Below are positions 6,953 through 13,783 of a stretch of DNA of 36,670 nucleotides, in pieces. Under the pieces are notes generated by a model. It was not told the origin of the DNA and ran no database searches. It saw only the letters and a list, made by a program, of their open reading frames with translations. The stretch covers positions 1-36,670 of IMG/VR virus record IMGVR_UViG_3300027736_000008. The stretch is one strand, 5' to 3'. The translations under genes were made by a program, and so were the position numbers. How positions within the stretch are numbered: position 1 is the first letter of the stretch; the number at the start of each line of letters is the position of its first letter. Source of the DNA: a virus.

Positions 6953-6981
6953 TTGACGAGATGTGTTCAATGAATAATTAA
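6953..6981 (+). promoter_or_regulatory. Putative rightward early promoter
   Basis: TTGACG at 6953-6958 and TAATTA at 6975-6980 are separated by 16 bases. The half-site ATGAATAA (6970-6977) overlaps the -10 region, so repressor binding there would block the promoter. The gene at 7015 starts 34 bases downstream of the -10 box. Confidence 0.5.
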
Positions 6982-7014
6982 TGAGCCACATTTTTAACTC
7001 ACTGAATAAACGCC

Positions 7015-7194
7015 ATGACTTTGACCCTCGACATTTCTGATGACCTGAAGCCCGAAGAAGCCACTGAGTTGGTGGAGATCGCGAAGGAGACGGACAGACC
7101 GATTGGCCGGCTGCTGCTGGAGGCGGCACGCGAGCTGGTGAGACAGCGCCGGGGTGCCTGTGCGGTGACGACGGTGAAGCCGATGGCCGCCTGA
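7015..7194 (+). CDS. Small RHH-like regulator, Cro position
   Basis: A 59-residue ORF beginning MTLTLDISDDLKPEEATELV and continuing through GRLLLEAARELVRQRR. The alternating N-terminal strand (TLTLDI) followed by two helices fits a ribbon-helix-helix DNA-binding protein. It is divergent from the repressor, directly downstream of the putative early promoter and operator half-sites, the usual place for a Cro or antirepressor gene. Its two-helix part resembles the C-terminal half of the repressor in spacing, but I cannot show homology by eye. No clear Shine-Dalgarno site. Confidence 0.6.
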   Translation: MTLTLDISDDLKPEEATELVEIAKETDRPIGRLLLEAARELVRQRRGACAVTTVKPMAA

Positions 7195-7254
7195 ATTTTG
7201 AACCGGTGCGAGCCGGGGACGGGAGAAAAAACACAACGCATAAAGGAGATGATC

Positions 7255-7482
7255 ATGACAACCCAACAAACGAACGCGCTGAAGGCGGAGAAGCTGCCTG
7301 AGCGGATTAGCACGAGAAGACTGGCGCTCGGGCGCGGACTCGGAGCGCTGCTGCTGCGGCAGTCTTTGGCGGCGAGCGCGAAACAAATGCCTGCGCTGCA
7401 ATTACCGACCTGGACGAGTGGCTTCGAGCCGCATCAAAAGCAGTGGCTGAAGAAAGTTTTGAGCAAGGGCCGCAAGGTCTGA
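7255..7482 (+). CDS. Small basic early protein, unknown
   Basis: A 75-residue protein. ATG 7255 is chosen because AAAGGAG (7242-7248) lies six bases upstream; ATG 7249 overlaps that site's spacing. It is basic and Leu/Ala-rich (RLALGRGLGALLLRQSLAAS) with a Trp-containing C-terminal half (PTWTSGFEPHQKQWLKKVL). No family recognised. It is the first gene with a strong Shine-Dalgarno site in the early operon, after the Cro-like gene. Confidence 0.6.
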   Translation: MTTQQTNALKAEKLPERISTRRLALGRGLGALLLRQSLAASAKQMPALQLPTWTSGFEPHQKQWLKKVLSKGRKV

Positions 7483-7504
7483 GCCACGCGGCCCGCGAGC
7501 GCAA

Positions 7505-7621
7505 AGCGGGGTCGAGATACCAGGGCGCGGACGTTGCGACCGGATGCACGAGGGCGAGAACCTTCGAGGGACACCGCTACCACACAGCGGTCATCGCCGG
7601 GGAGGTATCCCGGTCATTTTT
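7505..7621 (+). ncRNA. Structured intergenic element ending in a terminator-like hairpin
   Basis: The 167-base gap 7483-7649 holds nested complementarities: GATACC with GGTATC at the two ends, ACCGCT with AGCGGT inside, and CCGGG (7597-7601) with CCCGG (7609-7613) followed by TCATTTTT. It could be a leader or attenuator, a small RNA, or a simple terminator between early genes. The identity is not known. Confidence 0.4.
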
Positions 7622-7649
7622 AAACATTAAACGAACGGGGGAACGAATA

Positions 7650-8264
7650 ATGAGAGCAAGAGAGCAATTCTATTCTGGCAGTGAACTGGAGCGGGTGCAG
7701 GCGGAGATTCGCCGTGCGCGAAGGGCTGAGCGGATGTGGACGGCGGCGGCAGTGGTCGTATTGATCGCTTTGGCTGCGCTGGTGTATTGGATGGTGTGGC
7801 TGTGTGCGCGGGATGGTTTCCAGACTTGGAGACTTGGAGACTTGGAGACCGGGAGACTGGTGGCGATGGCTCCGGTGTGGCAGGGGTCGATTATGGGGCT
7901 GGCGGCATTTTTGATCATGTTTGCTGGCGTGCTGGTGGTGGTGAGGCAGGGGCAGGGGCAGGAGGAAGAAGGCAGGCGGCAGGAGGCAGGAGGCACAAGG
8001 CCGGAGCTTGATTTGCGTGACCCGTTTTATGGCATCACCGATGGTCTCGACGGTGATGAGATGCACCGCATTCTGACTTCGTGTGCGGCCGAAGGGCGGG
8101 AGGTGAAACGGCTGGTGAAGCATGCGTTGACCTCGCTGGATATCGAGGATGGAGAGGATGCGCTGGAAGTTGCGCATGACCGGCTGACGGTGCTGATTGC
8201 GTGTGTGGAGGCGCTGTGTGAGCGGCTGCAACCTGAGATCACGGAAAGAGGGGTTGAGTCATGA
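7650..8264 (+). CDS. Two-TM membrane protein with helical cytoplasmic tail
   Basis: A 204-residue protein from ATG 7650. A longer in-frame reading starts upstream at 7443 but runs through the structured intergenic element. The N-terminus is basic and helical. Transmembrane helices lie at about 32-54 (TAAAVVVLIALAALVYWMVW) and about 78-98 (GSIMGLAAFLIMFAGVLVVV). The loop between them (QTWRLGDLETGRL) is encoded by a GGAGACTT heptamer-repeat cassette. A Gln/Glu/Gly stretch follows from a second cassette. The C-terminal ~80 residues are helical and acidic. Function unknown; it could be an early membrane or exclusion protein. Its stop overlaps the next start (ATGA). Confidence 0.65.
   Translation: MRAREQFYSGSELERVQAEIRRARRAERMWTAAAVVVLIALAALVYWMVWLCARDGFQTWRLGDLETGRLVAMAPVWQGSIMGLAAFLIMFAGVLVVVRQGQGQEEEGRRQEAGGTRPELDLRDPFYGITDGLDGDEMHRILTSCAAEGREVKRLVKHALTSLDIEDGEDALEVAHDRLTVLIACVEALCERLQPEITERGVES
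7821..7859 (+). repeat. Dispersed repeat family A (GGAGACTT heptamers), inside a gene
   Basis: Tandem GACTTGGA units followed by GACCGGGAGACTGG. This is the reverse complement of the AGTCTCC arrays of the C-rich half and is read through as the inter-TM loop of the membrane protein. Confidence 0.75.
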
Positions 8265-8974
8265 GTGATCGGACACAGCGAATGGATGGCGACTGCTGGC
8301 AGGGAGGACGGATGGCGAATGGTCGGCATCATGAGTTTCACAAGCCGATTCTGGAGAAGGTGGCTATCTCGGCGGCGGATGTCAGCGCGGCGGATATGCA
8401 ATGGCTGCTGGCGGCGGCGGTGCTGAATACCATTGCCGATGATCTGGCGCTGACGTGTGCGGCGGGATGGTGGGTGGAGCATCCGCAGGAAATGGCTGGC
8501 AAGTGCATGGCGGCAGATCGTTTGCTGGCAGAACTTCAAAGCGATGCGGTGACGCACCTGTGTGATGTGGTGAAGGATGGCACGCGGGGACGCGTGGAGG
8601 TGGGCTGGGGCTGGATGCTGCGGATGGCGCGGGGACGGGTGAAGACCCTCCGCATGACGGGCCGCAGACTTGGCATGGTGTCGGTGATTGAGGCGCTGCG
8701 GCTGCCTGCGTTTAACGCGGGGAAGGTGCAAGTGCGGAAGCCTGGCGCGGCGGAGATCGATCTGTCGGGAATGCCGCCAGTGCGGCTCAATGGCAAGTTT
8801 AACAACGCCTACGGTGCGGAGCGGGCGCGGAGATTGAAGGCGGCGGGTGTGTGCGTGGACTGCCGCGTGAAGCTGCCGACTGGCTGTGGGAAGATACGCT
8901 GCCGCGAGTGCGGTGATGAGATGGCCCGAGTGAAACGTGAATCACGGGCGCGGATGAAGGAGGTAGCGGCGTGA
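8261..8974 (+). CDS. Early protein with C-terminal zinc-ribbon-like motif
   Basis: A 237-residue protein that overlaps the upstream stop (ATGA). Residues about 30-150 are helical and Ala/Leu-rich with several Trp. The C-terminus carries Cys198-x2-Cys201, Cys209 and Cys214-x2-Cys217 in a basic context (CVDCRVKLPTGCGKIRCREC), fitting a small zinc ribbon. No catalytic motif is recognised. It sits in the coupled early gene chain upstream of replication genes, so a nucleic-acid-binding role is plausible but inferred. A GAAAGAGGGG stretch precedes the start. Confidence 0.7.
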   Translation: MSDRTQRMDGDCWQGGRMANGRHHEFHKPILEKVAISAADVSAADMQWLLAAAVLNTIADDLALTCAAGWWVEHPQEMAGKCMAADRLLAELQSDAVTHLCDVVKDGTRGRVEVGWGWMLRMARGRVKTLRMTGRRLGMVSVIEALRLPAFNAGKVQVRKPGAAEIDLSGMPPVRLNGKFNNAYGAERARRLKAAGVCVDCRVKLPTGCGKIRCRECGDEMARVKRESRARMKEVAA

Positions 8975-9297
8975 GTGGGCTTTATACAGTGGCGCAGATC
9001 GCTCGTTACTTTGGCTCACGACCGCAGGAGGTGGCGCGGATGATCAAGGAGGATGGTCTGCCTGCGGTGGAGCTACCAGGGGAACGGAAACTGGTGAAGA
9101 AAATCACGCTGCACGGGTTACATGCCTGGCTGTCGGCAAGACACAGCGGCACGTCCTTCATGGCGGTGGAGCAACTGGCGGCGGAGATCGAAGCGGCGCA
9201 GGGCTGCACCATGAATGGGGGACTGCTGCAACTGCGAAGTGCGGTGGAGACAGTGTTTGCGGCCATCTCGCGTGAGATGGGGAAGGAGGCGGCATGA
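8971..9297 (+). CDS. HTH_17/excisionase-like DNA-binding protein
   Basis: A 108-residue protein with a GTG start at 8971 overlapping the upstream stop (GTGA), preceded by AAGGAGG. Residues about 4-58 (LYTVAQIARYFGSRPQEVAR, then LHGLHAWLSA) match the winged HTH_17 pattern seen in excisionases. The C-terminal half is helical (VEQLAAEIEAAQGC). It could be the excisionase that directs the integrase, or an early regulator. It is about 2.7 kb from int, so excisionase is a guess. Its stop overlaps the next start. Confidence 0.7.
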   Translation: MSGLYTVAQIARYFGSRPQEVARMIKEDGLPAVELPGERKLVKKITLHGLHAWLSARHSGTSFMAVEQLAAEIEAAQGCTMNGGLLQLRSAVETVFAAISREMGKEAA

Positions 9298-9494
9298 GTG
9301 ATTATTCTGTGATTATTCAAGGTCCGAGCGGGGTGATCCTGCATGCGGAGATCGACGCCAATCTGCGGAAGGTGCGCGCACTGGCACTGGATGATGCGAC
9401 GCTGAAGGCACTGCTGATCGTGACGAGTGTGGTGGGTGGCGCGGTGGAAGCGGAAATTTATAAGGCGCATGAACGCGGGGAGGTGCTGTCATGA
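9294..9494 (+). CDS. Small early protein, unknown (66 aa)
   Basis: A 66-residue protein with ATGA overlaps on both sides and a strong GGAAGGAGG Shine-Dalgarno site. The N-terminal half predicts beta strands (YSVIIQGPSGVILHAEIDA) and the C-terminal half helices (LKALLIVTSVVGGAVEAEIY). No family recognised. The coupling indicates it is made together with the HTH protein and the next gene. Confidence 0.65.
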   Translation: MSDYSVIIQGPSGVILHAEIDANLRKVRALALDDATLKALLIVTSVVGGAVEAEIYKAHERGEVLS

Positions 9495-9763
9495 GTGCGT
9501 GGACGATACAACCGGAGATCAAGCATGCGCGGGCGCAGGAGGCGCAGCGCGGCGTGATGACACGGATCGCGGCACTGCTGACGAATGATGCGACGCATGA
9601 CATGTCGGCGGATGATCTGGAGGTGTTGAGCCTGCAATTCCGACTGGCAGCGGTGAACCTGATGGTGAGCGCACGGGAGCTGCGTGAGGTGGAAGAGGAA
9701 CGGCGATTCCTGGCACGGGAACAGCAACGCGAGGCGATGCGCTTCGAGAAGGAGGCTGCATGA
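9491..9763 (+). CDS. Small helical early protein, unknown (90 aa)
   Basis: A 90-residue protein with ATGA overlaps on both sides and GGGGAGG upstream. It is almost wholly helical and charged; the C-terminal third is a likely coiled coil (ARELREVEEERRFLAREQQR). No family recognised. The coiled coil suggests an oligomer or a partner of a neighbouring early protein. Confidence 0.65.
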   Translation: MSAWTIQPEIKHARAQEAQRGVMTRIAALLTNDATHDMSADDLEVLSLQFRLAAVNLMVSARELREVEEERRFLAREQQREAMRFEKEAA

Positions 9764-10524
9764 GCAACGAGCATCATGACATGGCGGCGCGGCGGGCGGC
9801 GGAGCTGGGCTATGGCGGGACGGCGGATGCGGGGGCGACGCGGGATGCGCTGTTTGCGTGCATCACGAATAATGCGTTCAAGGGCAGGCCGTCGCTTATT
9901 GAAAGCGGGCTGCGGATTTTAATTATGGCGGGCCGCTGCTGTGTGCCGGTGCCGACGCTGGAGCGGGCGGAGACGATGATGCTGCGGAAGATCGCGGTGC
10001 AGTGCAACGGTGGACTGAGTCTGCCGCCGAGTGAGGATGCGCGGCGGGTGTTTGAGCTGATCATGGGGGCGGAGGTGCTGCCGTGGCGGATTGGCCGGCG
10101 GGCCTCATTGCTGGCGTATGGGCTGAACCGCAGCGTGATCATCCATGAGGTGCTGCCGAGCTTTGAGAGCATCGGGGAGCTGTGGAAGCTGAAGGCGGCG
10201 AACAAGCGGAGCGCGGTGAGTGCAGCGATGAACAAGCTGCGTGAGGAGCTGGTGAAGCATGGGCAACTGCCGAGTTCGTTTCGGTTCTGGTTTGAGAAGT
10301 CGCCGGATGCGCGGGTCGTTTATGAGCAGGCGCAGATGGGGAATGAGAATCGCGGCGGACACAATCGCTACGAGGCGGAGCTGCTCGAAGGACTGCCGGT
10401 GAAGCGGGAGTTTGCGAAGATGAAGGCCGAGGAACGGCGTGCGGTGCTGCGAAGGATGCACGAGGCGAGTGAAATGAAGCGGTTGGGGCTGAGTGATGAG
10501 GCCGGAATTTTAGACAGGAGATAA
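9760..10524 (+). CDS. Early protein, unknown (254 aa)
   Basis: A 254-residue protein that overlaps the upstream stop (ATGA), with AAGGAGG six bases before the start. It is a mixed, mostly helical, basic protein. Residues about 30-62 (ACITNNAFKGRPSLIESGLR) and 110-165 contain regular helices, and the C-terminus is Arg/Glu-rich. No catalytic motif or family recognised. It is the last gene of the tightly coupled chain; a family E repeat then separates it from the ParB-like gene. A role in early takeover or replication is inferred from position only. Confidence 0.65.
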   Translation: MSNEHHDMAARRAAELGYGGTADAGATRDALFACITNNAFKGRPSLIESGLRILIMAGRCCVPVPTLERAETMMLRKIAVQCNGGLSLPPSEDARRVFELIMGAEVLPWRIGRRASLLAYGLNRSVIIHEVLPSFESIGELWKLKAANKRSAVSAAMNKLREELVKHGQLPSSFRFWFEKSPDARVVYEQAQMGNENRGGHNRYEAELLEGLPVKREFAKMKAEERRAVLRRMHEASEMKRLGLSDEAGILDRR

Positions 10525-10545
10525 CGAAGAGAACGGAGAACTGAA
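10506..10545 (+). repeat. Dispersed repeat family E, G-rich orientation
   Basis: AATTTTAGACAGGAGATAAC followed by GAAGAGAACGGAG is the reverse complement of the 19311-19349 and 26044-26079 cassettes. It overlaps the end of the 9760 gene and leads to the ParB-like start. Confidence 0.65.
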
Positions 10546-10556
10546 TCAACACATTT

Positions 10557-12011
10557 ATGAGCGAAAAAAACACACAAGAAGGCAGTCGATTATTTGGAAC
10601 TCACTCAGTGAAACCGGTGGAGATGCGGCCCATCTCCGCGCTGGTGTCCTGGGACTTGAACCCGCGTGATGATGAGGAAAAGGGCGGCGAAGGATTGGGA
10701 GTGTCACTGCAAGAGGACGGCCAGATCGACGATGTGCATGTGATGCTGGCGATTGACGCGGAGGTGATTCTGCGTGGACATCGCCGGGTGCGGGCGATGC
10801 GGAGGATCGGCTGGACAGAATGCCGTCAGGTGGTGCATAAGTTCTCCGATCTGCGGGATGCCTACCGCTTCGCGATCATCGACCACGGTCATACGGTGGC
10901 GCTGAATGGGCACGAGAAGCTGACGATGGTGACGAATGCGGAGAAACTGGGCATCGACGGTGAGGATCTGGCGGCGACGCTGGGTGTGAAGCGCGAGACG
11001 ATCACCAAGTATCATGAGCTGGCGCTGAATCTGCCGATGTGTGCGCGAGTGGCGCTGAGTGATGAGCGGCTGTCGATGAATACCGCTGAATTGCTCCTCG
11101 ATGTGCCGGACGCAAAGCAACGGCGGGATGCGGCGCAGATGATCATGAAAGACTTGGAAACCGGCGAGGTGATGTCTCATGGGCAGGCGAAGGCTTATAT
11201 CAAGGCACATTATGTTTTGCCTGAGTTGTGGCGTCGTGATTGGCTTCACACGGAGATGGTGTTGAAGAAGAAATTCAAGGTGAGCGATGGGCACCACTAC
11301 GTGGAGTGGTCGGCACGACGGGACTACATCATGGGCGAGAGTGGTCAGCCGGAGCCTGAGTTTGAGTTTGCGACGAGCTTTCTGCCAAAGGATCGCGAGG
11401 GCCGCACGTTTGGTGAGGTGGCGAAGAGCTTGAGTGTGCCGATCTATGTGGTGCCTGCGCCATTGCACAAGGACGGCTATGTGGCGCTGGTGCAGGCGAG
11501 CATGCTGCGGGATGCGATGAGTATTCCTGAAGACAAGGAGAAAGGGAGACCGGGAGAAGAGGAGATGGAGCGAGTCGGTGATAAGCCAGAAACGACGACA
11601 AAGATGACGGCGGCGGATGTGATCGTGAAGGACGCGGATGAGCAGATGAGGATGTGGCTGCGGACGTGGCTGGGGGCGATCTATGAGGCGCTGCTGATGA
11701 ATCCGACGGACGTGATGACGAAGGACCCGTGGCTGCCGTTGCAGGAGTTTCTGGCGCACCTGACAACGGATGTGGATGCGGGTGCGCTGCATGCCTGGCT
11801 TGGGATTGATAACCGGAAGGGTGCGCAGGAGTGGATCGCGAGTGATACGAAGAATCGAGCGCATCTGCGGACGACGCTGATGCTGCTGGTGTGCGCGGAA
11901 AGCGATGCAAGCAGCCAGCCGGAGAAGGTGATCCGCGCAGTGGCGGCGTCGCTGGGGGTGGATGGGAAGGGGTTGGACAAGAAGCTGGCGAAGACAACAA
12001 CCAATCAGTGA
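10557..12011 (+). CDS. ParB/Spo0J-like protein (orphan)
   Basis: A 484-residue protein. Residues about 20-95 match the ParB N-terminal domain: a target-choice loop (ISALVSWDLNPRDD), then the phosphate-binding box GHRRVRA at 74-80 (family consensus GERRxRA). Residues about 125-160 hold an HTH (EDLAATLGVKRETITKYHEL). The C-terminal ~230 residues are longer than in plasmid ParB and unrecognised; a Glu/Lys-rich linker near residue 325 includes a family A repeat (about 11540-11568). There is no ParA or NTPase partner in the genome, so a transcriptional, nuclease-like or replication role is at least as likely as partition. It has no Shine-Dalgarno site, unlike its neighbours. Confidence 0.82.
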   Translation: MSEKNTQEGSRLFGTHSVKPVEMRPISALVSWDLNPRDDEEKGGEGLGVSLQEDGQIDDVHVMLAIDAEVILRGHRRVRAMRRIGWTECRQVVHKFSDLRDAYRFAIIDHGHTVALNGHEKLTMVTNAEKLGIDGEDLAATLGVKRETITKYHELALNLPMCARVALSDERLSMNTAELLLDVPDAKQRRDAAQMIMKDLETGEVMSHGQAKAYIKAHYVLPELWRRDWLHTEMVLKKKFKVSDGHHYVEWSARRDYIMGESGQPEPEFEFATSFLPKDREGRTFGEVAKSLSVPIYVVPAPLHKDGYVALVQASMLRDAMSIPEDKEKGRPGEEEMERVGDKPETTTKMTAADVIVKDADEQMRMWLRTWLGAIYEALLMNPTDVMTKDPWLPLQEFLAHLTTDVDAGALHAWLGIDNRKGAQEWIASDTKNRAHLRTTLMLLVCAESDASSQPEKVIRAVAASLGVDGKGLDKKLAKTTTNQ

Positions 12012-12049
12012 TGTGAACAACCAAGCTGAGCGACCGGCGTCCCAAAGCT

Positions 12050-12286
12050 ATGACTACACCTAAAACGGAAACACCGGTGAGCTCCATCGCACTTGTTCGG
12101 CTGCGGCTATTGTCGAAACACTCACTCAAGCACTGGACGCAAGAAATGAAACGCGCCGAGGAAGACCTGCGCTCCGGCGATGAAAGAAACGCCCGTGATT
12201 CTGTGGTCTGGCTCAAAGGCTACCTCAAGGCACTGGATGACGTGGAGCACCCGAACGAATCAAGCTCAGCGACCCGGCCCACATGA
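12050..12286 (+). CDS. Small helical protein, unknown (78 aa)
   Basis: A 78-residue protein. Residues about 12-65 are two charged helices (ALVRLRLLSKHSLKHWTQEM, RAEEDLRSGDERNARDSV). Codon use is less G-biased than the surrounding early genes. It is bracketed by two related sequences (12021-12038 and 12259-12278), the second belonging to a long stem-loop that contains its stop codon, so it may be a mobile insertion. Its stop overlaps the next ORF (ATGA at 12283). Confidence 0.5.
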   Translation: MTTPKTETPVSSIALVRLRLLSKHSLKHWTQEMKRAEEDLRSGDERNARDSVVWLKGYLKALDDVEHPNESSSATRPT

Positions 12287-12343
12287 ACCCTTGGATTGCA
12301 ACAGTGATGCGATGGCCGGGTTCGCTGAAGCGCGTGGTTAGGC
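12266..12343 (+). repeat. Long imperfect stem-loop, attC-like repeat element
   Basis: TCAGCGACCCGGCC (12266-12279) pairs with GGCCGGG-t-TCGCTGA (12314-12328), giving 14 base pairs with one extrahelical T and a loop of about 34 bases. GTTAGGC follows at 12337-12343. The bulged stem plus GTTAGGC resembles half of an integron attC site, but I find no matching RYYYAAC box on the left. Read leftward, the region encodes NHALQRTRPS, a phrase I recall from spurious ORFs over dispersed repeats in environmental genomes. Confidence 0.5.
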
Positions 12344-12549
12344 GGCATTGGCCGTGGTGTCGCATCCGCCGTCTGCGCGCCGCTCTGGATGCCGCAACCG
12401 ACGTGGGCATCTATCCGAAGTCGGTGGTCGGTGGAGACAAACCTTATGAGAAAAGAACTGAATACATGGAAGGGTGGAACGCCTCCCAAATGGAGTCGAT
12501 CCGCGAAGCAATCAAGGCTCTGGAACATGGCGACTGGGATGACGCATAA
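12283..12549 (+). CDS. Small basic protein overlapping the stem-loop repeat (88 aa)
   Basis: An 88-residue protein. ATG 12283 overlaps the preceding stop (ATGA). Residues 1-22 (NPWIATVMRWPGSLKRVVRR) are translated directly from the stem-loop repeat and are probably not ancestral. Residues about 35-88 (ALDAATDVGIYPKSVVGGDK, MESIREAIKALEHGDWDDA) look like a real small fold. A later unseen start is possible. No family recognised. Confidence 0.45.
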   Translation: MNPWIATVMRWPGSLKRVVRRHWPWCRIRRLRAALDAATDVGIYPKSVVGGDKPYEKRTEYMEGWNASQMESIREAIKALEHGDWDDA

Positions 12550-12560
12550 CGCAATAGGTG

Positions 12561-12624
12561 AGGCACGGGCGGACAGCGCCACGTCGCCACAAGGAAAGAC
12601 TCTCTTCGGGCGGCGTGAGTGCCT
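12561..12624 (+). other. Intergenic hairpin
   Basis: AGGCAC (12561-12566) pairs with GTGCCT (12619-12624), and CACGTCGCC (12580-12588) with GGCGGCGTG (12609-12617, one T/G wobble). It lies in the 142-base gap before the primase gene. Possible structured leader or regulatory RNA; no family recognised. Confidence 0.4.
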
Positions 12625-12691
12625 GATTTGACGGGCGGCGATTACGGCAGGGAGATAACAACCAAATTTTAACGAAGGGAGACGATCTAGC

Positions 12692-13783
12692 ATGACTGGA
12701 GGGGACATCATCGGCAGGGCGAGGAAGTATGTGGCGGCGTGTCCGCCAGCGATCGCTGGGAGCGGTGGGCATGGGACGACTTTTAGCGTGGCGTGTGCGC
12801 TGGTGCATGGCTTTGCGCTGAATGACGTCGATGCGATGGCGCTGATGCAGGAATACAATCAGACGTGCTCACCGCACTGGACGGAGCGTGATCTGCTGCA
12901 CAAGATTCAATCGGCGGCGCGGGCATCGCACGCGAAGCCGAGGGGCTGGATGGTGGATGGGTCGAGTGATGAGAACGCGCCGGTGTATGTGCCGGCGAAG
13001 AAGAAGGAGAAGCTGCTCTACGATGCGGAGATTTTGAAGAAGGTGCAGTGCGTGGAGTGGACGTGTGATCATGCCTGGCTGCGGGCGAGATCGAGCGTGG
13101 ACCCGTGGACGGTGGACACGGAGGTGTTTATTGATGCGATCTATGCGCCGATGGAGATGGTGATGTGTTTCACGTCGATGCGCTCCATGGGTGACTACAT
13201 GCGATACAAGGGTGGGTGGTTTGCGCTGGGGAAAGACCCGCAGGTGAAGGGGCAGCGGGTGAAGGAGGGGCCGCATGGGAGCCGCGAAGGATGTGTTATG
13301 ATGATTCAGCCGGTGGATGGGAAGTGGCATGCGGTGCAAGGGACGACGCCGCCGAGGTTGAGCCGCCGGACGATGCAGAGTGTGGCGGCGTTTCGCTTCA
13401 TGCTATGGGAGTCGGATGAGGCGCCGGAGGCGATGTGGCTGAATGCGATTGCCCAAGTGAGGCTGCCGATTGTGGCGATCACGAGCAGCGCGGGGCGGAG
13501 TCTTCATGCGCTGGTGCGGGTGGATGCGCGGGACTATGACGAGTGGAGTGCGATGCGGACGGCGGCCCGTGATGTGATGACGATGCTGGGCTTTGACCCT
13601 CAAAGCCTCTCAAACCCAACGGCGGCGATGCGGCTGCCGAACACGATGCGCGAGGGGAAGATGAAGGACGGGCGACTGGTGCCGTTTGAGCACGGGGCGA
13701 GGAAGCAGCGGCTTTTGTATTTCAACCCCACGGCATCGGCGAATGGCGGGTGCATCGGTGAGGAGGCCGTGCGGGTATGGTGA
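12692..13783 (+). CDS. Primase-like replication protein
   Basis: A 363-residue protein with AAGGGAG 14 bases upstream. Residues about 9-80 (RARKYVAACPPAIAGSGGHG, then EYNQTCSPHWTERDLLHKI) match a small domain I know from bacterial primase/helicase proteins of planctomycete-verrucomicrobial type. Residues about 250-290 (IVAITSSAGRSLHALVRVDA) match the strand-turn S/G-x-S-L-H motif of archaeo-eukaryotic-type primases. The full acidic metal-binding set could not be verified by eye. It overlaps and precedes the helicase gene, and together they should form a primase-helicase unit that starts phage replication at the nearby iterons. Confidence 0.72.
   Translation: MTGGDIIGRARKYVAACPPAIAGSGGHGTTFSVACALVHGFALNDVDAMALMQEYNQTCSPHWTERDLLHKIQSAARASHAKPRGWMVDGSSDENAPVYVPAKKKEKLLYDAEILKKVQCVEWTCDHAWLRARSSVDPWTVDTEVFIDAIYAPMEMVMCFTSMRSMGDYMRYKGGWFALGKDPQVKGQRVKEGPHGSREGCVMMIQPVDGKWHAVQGTTPPRLSRRTMQSVAAFRFMLWESDEAPEAMWLNAIAQVRLPIVAITSSAGRSLHALVRVDARDYDEWSAMRTAARDVMTMLGFDPQSLSNPTAAMRLPNTMREGKMKDGRLVPFEHGARKQRLLYFNPTASANGGCIGEEAVRVW

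Noticed and set aside
10704-12020. 438-codon minus-strand open frame over the ParB-like gene
   Set aside because: His/Arg/Leu/Gln-rich antisense shadow; the sense frame carries the GHRRVRA motif.
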